In this document: piece by piece, positions 33,731 through 41,182 of the stretch
Layout of the letters: each line of letters starts with the position of its first letter
How positions within the stretch are numbered: position 1 is the stretch's first letter
Assembly (NCBI RefSeq): GCF_036408855.1
Contig: NZ_JAZGJQ010000011.1
Coordinates: forward strand, 6,226-70,225
Length of the DNA: 64,000 nucleotides
Source of the DNA: Olsenella_K absiana
Lineage (GTDB): Bacteria; Actinomycetota; Coriobacteriia; Coriobacteriales; Atopobiaceae
Direction of reading: 5' to 3'
Notes under the pieces: generated by a model
Told to the model about the DNA's origin: nothing
Seen by the model: the letters and a program-made list of their open reading frames with translations, nothing else
Database searches by the model: none
Translations under genes and position numbers: made by a program

Positions 33731-34363
33731 ATGCCGCACGCCAAGAAGGAAGACAACTTCTACACCCTGTTCAGGGAGTTCGCCCGCGACCTCATCAAGG
33801 TCGCCGAGGACTACGAGGTCCTCATCAAGGGGTATCCCGCGACGTCCACGCTGATCCCAAAGATGAGGGTCCACGAGGACCGCTGCGACGAGCACGTGAA
33901 GAAGATCATGAACGAGCTCTACAGCTCCTTCATCACGCCTTTCGACCGCAACGACATCTCCGACCTCGCCCTCAGGCTCGACGACGTCGTCGACTACATG
34001 GAGGGCAGCTCCGTGCGGCTCGACCTGTTCAACATGCACGGCACGCGCGAGGAGGCCGTCCAGCTCGCCAGCCTCACCAAGGAGGCCGTCGCCGACCTCT
34101 ACGTGATGATCGACCACCTGCCCAACTACAAGACGGACCGCGTGGTCATGGAGAAGGCCATCTCGGTCGGGCACATCGAGGACGAGGGCGACCACGTCTA
34201 CGAGTCAGCCCTGCGCCGCCTCTTCCACGAGGAGGACATCGACGAGTACCGCCGCGGCCACGTGGTCGGCTGGCTGCGCGTCTTCGATCGCATGGAGATG
34301 TGCCTCAACGCCTGCGACGACGCGGCCGGCGTCGTCCGTTCCGTCGTGATGAAGAGCGCGTAG
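33731..34363 (+). CDS. DUF47 / PhoU-like phosphate transport accessory protein
   Basis: A 210-aa all-helical soluble protein of the UPF0111/DUF47 family: FYTLFREFARDLIKVAEDYEV at the N-terminus, HEDRCDEHVKKIMNEL with E-x3-D metal-binding patterns, FITPFDRNDISDLALRLDDVVDYMEG (the family hallmark), and a second repeat with HIEDEGDHVYESALRRLF. These proteins modulate Pit transporters. It begins after an AAGGAGCCCC Shine-Dalgarno and is probably co-transcribed with pit. Confidence 0.92.
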   Translation: MPHAKKEDNFYTLFREFARDLIKVAEDYEVLIKGYPATSTLIPKMRVHEDRCDEHVKKIMNELYSSFITPFDRNDISDLALRLDDVVDYMEGSSVRLDLFNMHGTREEAVQLASLTKEAVADLYVMIDHLPNYKTDRVVMEKAISVGHIEDEGDHVYESALRRLFHEEDIDEYRRGHVVGWLRVFDRMEMCLNACDDAAGVVRSVVMKSA

Positions 34364-34604
34364 GGGAGGGGGCGGGCGCGCGGGGCGCGATGCCAGGGCG
34401 CGCTTGGGAGCCGGACTTCGTCGCATCGGAGAACGAGTCGATTTCTGGCCACTTTATGCGAGGGCGTGTTCAGGCTGTAAAGGCTGTGTAACACGGCAGG
34501 GCCCGGCGGGGGGCCAGGACTAAAGTCATCCCCAGTCGATACTATCGATGGCCGTCGCCGAGCTCGGTCTCGCAGACGCCACCCAGACCTGCTTGGAGGC
34601 AGAG

Positions 34605-35651
34605 ATGGTTCAGAAGAAGGACATTGACTGGGGCAGCCTCGGTTTCGCGTACATGCACACCGACTACAGCTACGTCTCCAACTACAAGGATGGGGCCTGG
34701 GACGAGGGCGGGCTCACGCCCGACCACACGGTCACCCTCTCCGAGTGCGCGGGGCTTCTCCACTACTGCCAGGAGGTCTTCGAGGGCCTGAAGGCCTACA
34801 CCACCAAGGACGGCGACATCGTCTGCTTCCGCCCGGACCAGAACGCCGAGCGCATGTACAACTCCGCCGAGCGCATCTGCATGCCCCCGTTCCCGAAGGA
34901 GCGCTTCGTTAGGGCCGTCGAGGAGGTCGTGCGCGCCAACGCCGCCTACGTGCCGCCCTTCGGCTCCGGCGCCACGCTGTACGTCCGTCCGTTCATGTTC
35001 GCCACGGGCGACGTCATCGGCGTGAAGCCCGCCGACGAGTACCAGTTCCGCATCCTCGTGACGCCGGTCGGTCCGTACTACAAGGGTGGCGTGCATCCCG
35101 TCAAGCTGCAGGTCTCCAAGTACGACCGCGCAGCGCCCCACGGTACCGGCAACATCAAGGCCGGCCTCAACTACGCCATGTCGCTCTACCCGAGCGTCGA
35201 GGCGCACTCCAAGGGCTACGCCGACAACATGTTCCTGGACCCCAAGACCCGCACCTACGTCGAGGAGTCCGGCGGCGCCAACATCCTGTTCGTCAAGGAG
35301 GACGGCACCTTGGTCGTGCCCCAGTCCTTCACCGACTCGATCCTGCCCTCCGTCACCCGCCGCTCGCTGGTGGACGTCGCGGAGAAGATGCTCGGCATGA
35401 AGGTCGAGCAGCGCCCGGTCAAGTTCCAGGAGATCCTGGACGACGAGTTCGTCGAGGCCGGCATGTGCGGCACCGCCGCCGTCATCTCCCCGGTGGGCGA
35501 GGTCGACACGGACGAGGTGCACTACGTCTTCAAGAGCGGCATGGAGAACGTCGGCCCGACCATGAAGAAGCTCCGCGAGACCCTGACCGGCATCCAGTCC
35601 GGCGAGATCGAGGACCGGTTCGGCTGGGTCCACAAGATCGACGTGGAGTAG
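34605..35651 (+). CDS. ilvE: Branched-chain amino acid aminotransferase
   Basis: A 348-aa fold-type IV PLP enzyme of the eukaryote-like (BCAT type II) group. Motifs: QEVFEGLKAY, CFRPDQNAERMYNSAERICMP, LYVRPFMFATG, Schiff-base Lys in GTGNIKAGLNYA, YVEESGGANILFV and CGTAAVISPVG. It converts the keto acids of Leu, Ile and Val. The ATG at 34605 is chosen for TTGGAGG before it; the ATG at 34548 lacks a ribosome site. No T-box or leader peptide was seen. A 35-codon open stretch continues in the same frame after the stop (see separate entry). Confidence 0.93.
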   Translation: MVQKKDIDWGSLGFAYMHTDYSYVSNYKDGAWDEGGLTPDHTVTLSECAGLLHYCQEVFEGLKAYTTKDGDIVCFRPDQNAERMYNSAERICMPPFPKERFVRAVEEVVRANAAYVPPFGSGATLYVRPFMFATGDVIGVKPADEYQFRILVTPVGPYYKGGVHPVKLQVSKYDRAAPHGTGNIKAGLNYAMSLYPSVEAHSKGYADNMFLDPKTRTYVEESGGANILFVKEDGTLVVPQSFTDSILPSVTRRSLVDVAEKMLGMKVEQRPVKFQEILDDEFVEAGMCGTAAVISPVGEVDTDEVHYVFKSGMENVGPTMKKLRETLTGIQSGEIEDRFGWVHKIDVE

Positions 35652-35759
35652 CGCCCGGGGCAGCTGCCGCATGGCAGCTTCGGCAACGAGGGCGTCATGA
35701 CCACGTTCGATGAGGTCATGCGCACGAAGTCCATCATCCTCAAGGGTATCCGCATCTAG
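35652..35759 (+). pseudogene. In-frame open stretch after ilvE stop (possible gene remnant)
   Basis: After the TAG at 35649-35651 the same frame stays open for 35 codons and ends at TAG 35757-35759. The peptide has normal coding composition (HGSFGNEGV, then MTTFDEVMRTKSIILKGIRI from an ATG at 35697) and does not look like random GC-rich sequence. No Shine-Dalgarno precedes the ATG. A hairpin AGCTGCC-GCAT-GGCAGCT (35662-35679) lies inside. It could be the tail of a deleted gene, a read-through extension, or a chance ORF. Confidence 0.35.
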
Positions 35760-35766
35760 GTTGCGA

Positions 35767-35786
35767 GGACCGGCCGGAGCCGGTCC
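35767..35786 (+). terminator. Hairpin after ilvE region
   Basis: GGACCGGC-CGGA-GCCGGTCC, an 8-bp stem with a tetraloop, 116 bases after the ilvE stop. No T-run. A second smaller hairpin lies at 35662-35679. Confidence 0.5.
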
Positions 35787-35875
35787 CAGCAGGGCCTGCC
35801 AAGTGCGGCCGGACCTGCCAGGTGGCAAGTGAGGGGCGCTCAGTCACGACCGTGGCGGGGCGCCCCTTCTGCGTC

Positions 35876-35929
35876 CGTGCGGTACGCGGCCGGCCCGTGG
35901 GGCGTGCGGCACGCGGCTGGCCCGTGGGG
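35876..35929. repeat. 27-bp tandem duplication
   Basis: Unit 1 (35876-35902) begins CGTGCGGTACGCGGCC; unit 2 (35903-35929) differs at two positions (T to C, C to T). A third, partial unit CGCGCG follows. Non-coding. Confidence 0.8.
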
Positions 35930-36474
35930 CGCGCGACGTAGTGTGCGGAGGTTCCTGCGGGTGCCCGCGCAGGGGCGTCAATGCAGCCTTGCGGTTTCGG
36001 AGTTGCAACTGGGAGAGTTATGGACGGCTCAGTCGGGGGAGCTGTGTCGAGATGTCGTTGGCGTGCGCGGCTTACCTCGGCAAACGCGGATGTCGGGTGA
36101 GCGCGAGGGAGAGCGCGGCGACCGGAGAGGGGCCTGGGGACTTCGGACCCGTCCCTAACTCGGAAAAATGCAGCGGCAACTCCTGGAAAATGCAGGGGAG
36201 GGGTCGCAGGCGGGTGGACTCCACCCGCGCGCGGTGGTCGCAGCCGCGGCCGGCCCTCGCGAGTCGCAGCCGCGGCCGGTACGTAGGCGAACCCGTAGAC
36301 GGGCGCCCTCCGTCCTGTCGAAGGAATGCAATTCTCCGACCGAGACAGTGCATCTCGGCGACTTGTGAACGGATTCACGTCGCTCCGCAGATGCCGTAGT
36401 TTCGTGAATCCTGGGCAAACGCAATCAATCGTGCTGTCCACGTCTCGCGCAGGGCGGTTCCAACTCTGAGGGGA

Positions 36475-36498
36475 GTCCATAACTCGCGGAGATGCACG
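36475..36498. repeat. 24-bp dispersed element, copy A
   Basis: Begins GTCCATAACTC and ends AGATGCACG. It matches 22 of 24 positions of the copy at 39274-39297. An inverted partner of its first ten bases lies at 36016-36025. It sits just before the 17-bp tandem array. Confidence 0.8.
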
Positions 36499-36527
36499 GG
36501 TCGGCTTGGATCCTTCTGGAGTGCTGG

Positions 36528-36606
36528 CGCGACCCGCCTGTTGCCGCGACCCGCGTGCTGCCGCGACCCGCCTGCTGGCTCGACCCGCGTGCTGCCGCGA
36601 CCCGCG
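36528..36606. repeat. 17-bp tandem repeat, about 4.6 copies
   Basis: Units CGCGACCCGCSTGYTGC at 36528-36544, 36545-36561, 36562-36578, 36579-36595 and a partial copy to 36606. It ends 16 bases from the gntR stop. The 17-bp length is not a codon multiple, consistent with non-coding DNA. Confidence 0.85.
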
Positions 36607-36621
36607 CCTCGGCTGCGTGCG

Positions 36622-37347
36622 CTACTCGTCGGTCACGAAGTACTCGGGGAAGCGACTGACCACGCTGCCCTTCTCGTCCAGTAGCTGGTGGAGGTGCTGC
36701 GACATGAGGAAGTCGGTCTCGTCCGCGTCGCGTGCCTCGACGGCCGACAGGATGCGGTCGTGCTGGTCCATGAGGCTTCCCCAGTCGAGCGACTCGGTCA
36801 TGAGCCTGAGCCAGCGCAGGCGGCTCACCGGGAGGTTGACCTCCGAGACCCAGTCGTAGACGCGCTCGCGCCCCGCGATGCGGTAGAGCTGCTGGTGGAA
36901 GCGGTTGTCGCTATCGAAGTAGGACTCCGAGTCACCCGCACGCAGCGCCTGGTGCATGGTGGCGTTGGCGTACTCGAGCTCGTCCAGGTCGCCTGGGCGC
37001 CAGCGAGCGCACGCCTCGACCGCGACCTTGCGCCCGACGGTCTCGCGCACGAAGCGCGCCGAGTCCGCGTCGCGCAGGCTGATCTTGGAGACGGTGGTGG
37101 AGACCTGGGGCACGACGCTCACGAGCCCCGACTCCTGCAGGCGCACGAGTGCCTCCCGCACGGGGGTGCGCCCCAGGCCGAGGGTCGAGACGAGCGTGTT
37201 TATCGTGAGCTTCTCTCCCGGCTTGTAGCGGCACCGGATGATGTCGCTGCTGATGAGGCGGTATGCGCGCTCCTGGAGCGTCGGTGCGTGCCCGGTGGCG
37301 TCCTGGTCGGGTGCGCCGGGGTCGTCTTCGGGGGTGGGGACGTTCAT
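36622..37347 (-). CDS. GntR-family regulator, FadR (FCD) subfamily
   Basis: A 241-aa repressor. The N-terminal winged helix (about 22-95) has the GntR pattern LTINTLVSTLGLGRTPVREALVRLQESGLV. The C-terminal FCD domain (about 105-225) is all helical, with the metal or carboxylate ligands of the family (for example DSDNRFHQQLYRIAG and QHDRILSAVEARDADE). Ligands of FCD proteins are usually organic acids. GAGGAG precedes the ATG. It stands alone, flanked by repeat-rich DNA, so its targets cannot be told; TATAAT on the minus strand at 37422-37427 may be its -10. Confidence 0.92.
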   Translation of the reverse strand: MNVPTPEDDPGAPDQDATGHAPTLQERAYRLISSDIIRCRYKPGEKLTINTLVSTLGLGRTPVREALVRLQESGLVSVVPQVSTTVSKISLRDADSARFVRETVGRKVAVEACARWRPGDLDELEYANATMHQALRAGDSESYFDSDNRFHQQLYRIAGRERVYDWVSEVNLPVSRLRWLRLMTESLDWGSLMDQHDRILSAVEARDADETDFLMSQHLHQLLDEKGSVVSRFPEYFVTDE

Positions 37348-37644
37348 GGAGACTCCTCAAGGTGCGTCATCAGGCCTGCTGGCCTGCGCGGACATGGTCT
37401 ATGTGCTTGGGCTTCCTTGCAATTATATTAGGTCGTGCGCAGGCGGGCGCCCGCGCGTCCGCCAGCGACCCCGGGCGAGGCGGGGGGCTGGCGGGGGCTG
37501 GCGGGCCGTCCCGTGCCCGCGGAGGCGCCACGCCCGGCGGTACCGCCCCGCCGGGCCCGCGCGGGAGGTCTCGTGCGCCCTGCGCGCACCCGCCCGGGTT
37601 GTGCGAGAATACGTAGCCGACTGAACATCGGAGAGGGGACGGGA

Positions 37645-38955
37645 ATGGCACAGAGGGTACAGGGCACCGAGGATCTGTATGGTGGCTACATGCGCGCGTG
37701 GGAGCGCATGTGCCGCACGGCGGGGGAGCTCTTCGGCTCCTACGGCTTCGACAGGATCGAGACGCCCGCGATCGAGCAAGTGGCCACCTTCGTGCACGGC
37801 ATCGGCGAGTCCACGGACGTGGTGCGCAAGGAGATGTTCCGCGTGTTCTCCGGCGCGTTGATGGAGCGCTTGCTGGAGAGCGGCAGCGAGAGCGGCCTCA
37901 AGGCCAAGCAGCGCCTCGCCCTGCGCCCGGAGGGCACGGCCGGCGTCGTGCGTGCGGCCGTGGAGCACAACTTCGTGCCCCAGGGCGCCTCTCCCGTGAA
38001 GGTGTGGTACGGCGAGGCCATGTTCCGCGGCGAGCGTCCGCAGAAGGGCCGCCTGCGGCAGTTCCACCAGGTCGGAGTCGAGTGGCTCGGCGCCGAGGAC
38101 CCCGCGGCGGACGCCGAGTGCATCATCATGCTCATGGAGTTCTACAAGCGCATGGGCTTCGATCCCTCCACGCTCACCCTGCGCATCAACTCGATGGGCG
38201 ACGCCGCATGCCGTCCCGCCTACCGCGAGATGGTCCGCGACTTCATCTACGCCCACAGGGAGGAGATGTGCGAGGACTGCCTCGAGCGCGCGGAGATCAA
38301 CCCGCTGCGCAGCTTCGACTGCAAGAACGAGCGCTGCCGCGAGGTCATGCGCGAGGCGCCGCTCGTGACCGACAACCTGTGCGACGACTGCCGCGAGCAC
38401 TACGCGCGCGTCAAGGCCTACCTCGACGAGGCGGGCGTCTCCTACGTGGAGGACCCCACCCTCGTCCGTGGCCTCGACTACTACACGAGGACCGTCTTCG
38501 AGGTGGAGGTAGCCGGCTCCGGCGTGGGCGCCATCGGCGGCGGTGGCCGCTACGACGGCCTCATGGAGCTCGAGGGCGGCAAGCCCACGCCCGGGCTCGG
38601 CTTCGCCGTGGGCTTCGAGCGCATGGCGCTGGCCCTGGAGCAGCAGGGCGCGAGCCTGGAGGGGGAGCGCCCCGCCTGCGTCTACGTTGCCTGCACGCCG
38701 GAGGAGCGCGACGCGGTCTTCTCCGCCACGCTGGCGCTGCGCCAGGCGGGCGTCCGTACCGAGGCGGACTACCAGGGCCGCTCCCTCAAGAGCCAGTTCA
38801 AGCAGGCCGACAAGGAGGGCGCCTCCCTCTGCGTCGTCCTCGGTCCCGACGAGGTGGCTGCCGGCGTGGCGACGCTGCGCGACATGTCCACCCACGAGCA
38901 GGTGCAGGTGCCGATGGCCTCGCTCGTCGACGAGGTCAGGGCGCGCCTGGCCTAG
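37645..38955 (+). CDS. hisS: Histidyl-tRNA synthetase
   Basis: A 436-aa class II synthetase. Motif 1 region GSYGFDRIETPAIE; motif 2 LRPEGTAGVVRA with KVWYGEAMFRGERPQKGRLRQFHQVGVE; the histidine-A signature VRGLDYYTRTVFEV; motif 3 GGGRYDGLME and GLGFAVGFERM; C-terminal anticodon domain (about 345-436). A Cys-rich insertion (CEDCLERAEINPLRSFDCKN ... CDDC) is as in many Gram-positive HisRS. ATG at 37645 with GGAGAGG upstream; the longer frame upstream is GC-biased noise. The 297-base upstream spacer shows no T-box. Confidence 0.96.
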   Translation: MAQRVQGTEDLYGGYMRAWERMCRTAGELFGSYGFDRIETPAIEQVATFVHGIGESTDVVRKEMFRVFSGALMERLLESGSESGLKAKQRLALRPEGTAGVVRAAVEHNFVPQGASPVKVWYGEAMFRGERPQKGRLRQFHQVGVEWLGAEDPAADAECIIMLMEFYKRMGFDPSTLTLRINSMGDAACRPAYREMVRDFIYAHREEMCEDCLERAEINPLRSFDCKNERCREVMREAPLVTDNLCDDCREHYARVKAYLDEAGVSYVEDPTLVRGLDYYTRTVFEVEVAGSGVGAIGGGGRYDGLMELEGGKPTPGLGFAVGFERMALALEQQGASLEGERPACVYVACTPEERDAVFSATLALRQAGVRTEADYQGRSLKSQFKQADKEGASLCVVLGPDEVAAGVATLRDMSTHEQVQVPMASLVDEVRARLA

Positions 38956-39044
38956 CGGAGAAGGACATGGGGTCGGGGGGCCTGGCCTGGGGAGGGCCAG
39001 GCCCTAGGTGTGCTTGGGCCAGGCGTGCCGCACCGGGCACCGCT

Positions 39045-39086
39045 TGCTGCCCGGTGCCTGCTGCCCGGTGCCTGCTGCCCGGTGCA
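39045..39086. repeat. 14-bp tandem repeat, three units
   Basis: TGCTGCCCGGTGCC at 39045-39058 and 39059-39072, and with one change at 39073-39086. Degenerate CCGGTGCC copies continue to about 39112. With CACCGGGCACCG at 39030-39042 it could fold into hairpins. Confidence 0.8.
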
Positions 39087-39135
39087 GCTCCCCGGTGCCC
39101 GTGCCCGGTGCCCGCTGCAGCTCCCCGGACGGGAG

Positions 39136-39297
39136 CGTGCGTTTCTCGGACTTATGGACGGGTGCTGTCGCGTCGGCGCCCCGCCGGCGGGCTGCATCCT
39201 GGGCACGCTCGTGGAGCGGGTGCCTCAGGAGGCCAACGGGGGAGCATATCGGGCGGCCTCGCCCCTCGGGGCCGTCCATAACTCCCGTAGATGCACG
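39136..39297. repeat. 24-bp dispersed element, copy B, with inverted partner
   Basis: The right copy (39274-39297) starts GTCCATAACTC and ends AGATGCACG. The left copy (39136-39159), read on the minus strand, starts GTCCATAA and ends GCACG, matching 18 of 24. The outer ten bases TTATGGACGG / CCGTCCATAA (39152-39161, 39272-39281) are exact inverses. The arrangement resembles the ends of a small non-autonomous element or a long RNA hairpin. Confidence 0.7.
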
Positions 39298-39443
39298 AGC
39301 CGAACCTGCAGATTGCGCCGGAGCCCGCCGGAGCCCGCCGGCGGCACCAGCGGGCGGGGGCGGCCGCCCGACCGCCGCCGTGCGCGCGGCCTCGCGCCCC
39401 GGACCGCATCCGGGCTGCGAACGCGCCCCGGAGCGGGCAGACC

Positions 39444-40856
39444 CTACGCCGCGCGCGCCATCGTGCGCCCGTGCCGCACGCCCGCACCGCCGGAGACGGC
39501 CGCGAGGCGCGCCGCGGCGCCGTGGCCGCGCGCGTCGGTGGCGCCGCGGGTGCGCAGCACGGGCGCGCGCAGCAGCGAGCTCGCGAGCGAGCAGAGCGGG
39601 AGCAGGTAGAGGAAGCAGGCCGCCAGGATGCTCGCCGTGGGCGCGCCGATGAAGGAGAGCGTCGCCGTCGCCGCGATCGACCAGGGCATGAGGGCCGCGC
39701 AGGTGACCACGGTGTTCTCAAGGTCGAGCGCGTACCCCTCGCGGGTCTCGCCCGCAAGGCCGCTGCAGAGCTGGTCGGTCAGCATGATCGCGAGGGTCTG
39801 GTTGCAGGCGATGCAGGAGGTGGCGAGCCCCGTCGCCAGGACGCTCACGAAGGGGCTGGTCCTGCGGTTTAGCTCGTCGACGCGCGAGCGGAGCCCGGAC
39901 AGGAGGCCGGTTCCGTCGAAGAGCCCGGCGTAGGTGGCGGAGATCCCCACGACGCACTCGATGTTGGCCATCGACGCGAGCCCGCCGCCGTCCACGAGGC
40001 GTGCGACCTCGGGCGTCTCGGCGTGGTAGCCGAGCAGCGCGATCCTGGGGAGGTCGGCGAGGGCCACGTGCTGCTCGAGCACGCAGACCGCGACGGAGAC
40101 GGCGAGGGCGGCGAGCAGCGTGCGCCTCACGGAGACCCTCCTGAGCGAGAGGCCCACGACCACGGCGGCCGGCGCGAGGCAGGCGGGGCCGAGGTCGAAG
40201 GCGGAGGAGAGCGCGTCGAAGGAGGCGGCGCCGGCGGCCGTCCTGGGCGCGGCGAACCCGGCGAGGGCGTAGACGACGCAGGTCAGCGCGAAGGGGAGCA
40301 GCCCCGTGCGCAGCATGGAGCGCACGTTGGAGAAGACGTCGGTGTGGGTGAGCGTGGCCACGAGCGCCGCGCTCGACGACATCGGCGAGTTCCTGTCGCC
40401 AAAGTAGGAGCCGGCGAGGACGGCACCGCCCACGAGTAGCGTGTTTGCGCCCATCGCCTCGGCGAGCGTCATGCAGATGATCCCCATGGTGGCCGCCGTC
40501 CCGAAGGCCGTGCCCATGAGCATGCTCATGAGGCAGCACAGCAGGAAGGTGGCCACGACGAGGGCACCGGGCGAGACGAGTCCGCTCGCCAGGACCACGA
40601 TGGCGGGGATCGTGCCGGCGGCGCGCCAGAACGCGGCCATGACGCCGACGATCGCGAGCAGCGCCAGGACGCCGCTTACCGTCTTCACGCCGGCGAGCGA
40701 GAAGGACGCGAGCTCGCGTGCGCCGTGCCCACGGCTCAGTCCGTAGCCGCAGAAGAGCGCGAACCCGGCGAGCAGCGTCAGCGGCAGCGGCACGCCGAGC
40801 GCCGCCCCCGTCATGAGAAGGCCTGCGAAGACGGCGAGCACGATCGTTTCCAGCAA
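39444..40856 (-). CDS. NhaC-family Na+/H+ antiporter
   Basis: A 470-aa polytopic protein with about eleven helices. NhaC signatures: GTAFGTAATMGIICMTLAEAMG, GAVLAGSYFGDRNSPMSSSAAL (the SYFGD motif) and ATSCIACNQTLAIMLT. The start is TTG (40856) after GGGAGGGG; no upstream ATG is better. The C-terminal 30 residues are Arg/Ala/Gly-rich and variable. NhaC members exchange Na+ for protons, or malate/lactate couples in some cases. It is divergent from a LysR gene across a spacer with two palindromic operators, so LysR control is likely. Confidence 0.9.
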   Translation of the reverse strand: MLETIVLAVFAGLLMTGAALGVPLPLTLLAGFALFCGYGLSRGHGARELASFSLAGVKTVSGVLALLAIVGVMAAFWRAAGTIPAIVVLASGLVSPGALVVATFLLCCLMSMLMGTAFGTAATMGIICMTLAEAMGANTLLVGGAVLAGSYFGDRNSPMSSSAALVATLTHTDVFSNVRSMLRTGLLPFALTCVVYALAGFAAPRTAAGAASFDALSSAFDLGPACLAPAAVVVGLSLRRVSVRRTLLAALAVSVAVCVLEQHVALADLPRIALLGYHAETPEVARLVDGGGLASMANIECVVGISATYAGLFDGTGLLSGLRSRVDELNRRTSPFVSVLATGLATSCIACNQTLAIMLTDQLCSGLAGETREGYALDLENTVVTCAALMPWSIAATATLSFIGAPTASILAACFLYLLPLCSLASSLLRAPVLRTRGATDARGHGAAARLAAVSGGAGVRHGRTMARAA

Positions 40857-40910
40857 CTCCGACCCCTCCCGGGTTACGCGATAGTTTCCGCCTCGTTACG
40901 CTATACTCCG

Positions 40911-40993
40911 GTTGGCCTAAGGTCCAACTGTTAAAGTCGGAGTCACCTACAAGATGTTCTTGTCGCCTAGGTGTCATACAAGGCGACCTTGTA
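40911..40993. promoter_or_regulatory. Palindromic operators in nhaC-lysR spacer
   Basis: ACAAG-ATGTT-CTTGT (40949-40963) and ACAAG-GCGAC-CTTGT (40978-40992; extended to TACAAGG-CGA-CCTTGTA) are identical half-site pairs 29 bases apart. GTTGG-N8-CCAAC lies at 40911-40928, next to a TATACT-like hexamer at 40902. LysR-type regulators bind such dyads between divergent genes. These are the inferred LysR sites. Confidence 0.6.
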
Positions 40994-41036
40994 CCCGCAC
41001 GTATTCGCACAGTCCGGCCCGGAGGCGTACGCTCTT

Positions 41037-41149
41037 GTCGCCAGCGTCGCCAGCGTCGCCAGCGTCGCCAGCGTCGCCAGCGTCGCCAGCGTCGCCAGCG
41101 TCGCCAGCGTCGCCAGCGTCGCCAGCGTCGCCAGCGTCGCCAGCGTCGC
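41037..41149. repeat. 9-bp tandem repeat GTCGCCAGC, twelve perfect units
   Basis: Twelve perfect units at 41037-41144 and a partial GTCGC. It ends 33 bases before the LysR start. A frame open across it (from GTG 40971 to TGA 41184-41186, overlapping the LysR ATG) would encode repeated Val-Ala-Ser; the other strand gives Gly-Asp-Ala. Copy number is likely variable and would shift operator-to-start spacing in steps of nine bases. Confidence 0.92.
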
Positions 41150-41182
41150 ACGCGGCCAGCCGCACTCGTCCGAGGGGGACGG

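Larger units (their letters stand above)
35760..36621. other. Repeat-rich non-coding island A
   Basis: About 860 bases without a credible gene. It contains a hairpin (35767-35786), a 27-bp tandem duplication (35876-35929), an inverted pair AGTTATGGAC (36016-36025) / GTCCATAACT (36475-36484), two AACTC...AAATGCAG units (36156-36173, 36177-36195), a full copy of the 24-bp element (36475-36498) and a 17-bp tandem array (36528-36606). GC content is lower and more variable than in flanking genes. It looks like decayed mobile DNA or a structured RNA locus; no known RNA family was recognised. Confidence 0.6.
38956..39443. other. Repeat-rich non-coding island B
   Basis: About 490 bases with no credible gene. 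It holds a copy of the dispersed word right after the hisS stop (38958-38966), a 14-bp tandem array TGCTGCCCGGTGCC (39045-39086, three units) with further CCCGGTGCC variants and an upstream inverted CACCGGGCACCG, and the 24-bp element at 39274-39297 opposed by an inverted imperfect copy at 39136-39159. Same features as island A, on the far side of gntR-hisS. Confidence 0.6.

Noticed and set aside
36506..36859. 117-codon plus-strand frame through the 17-bp tandem array and gntR
   Set aside because: It is repeats followed by antisense of the GntR gene; no ribosome site and no family resemblance.
41037..41149. CRISPR array
   Set aside because: Units are 9 bp and contiguous with no spacers, and no cas genes are present.
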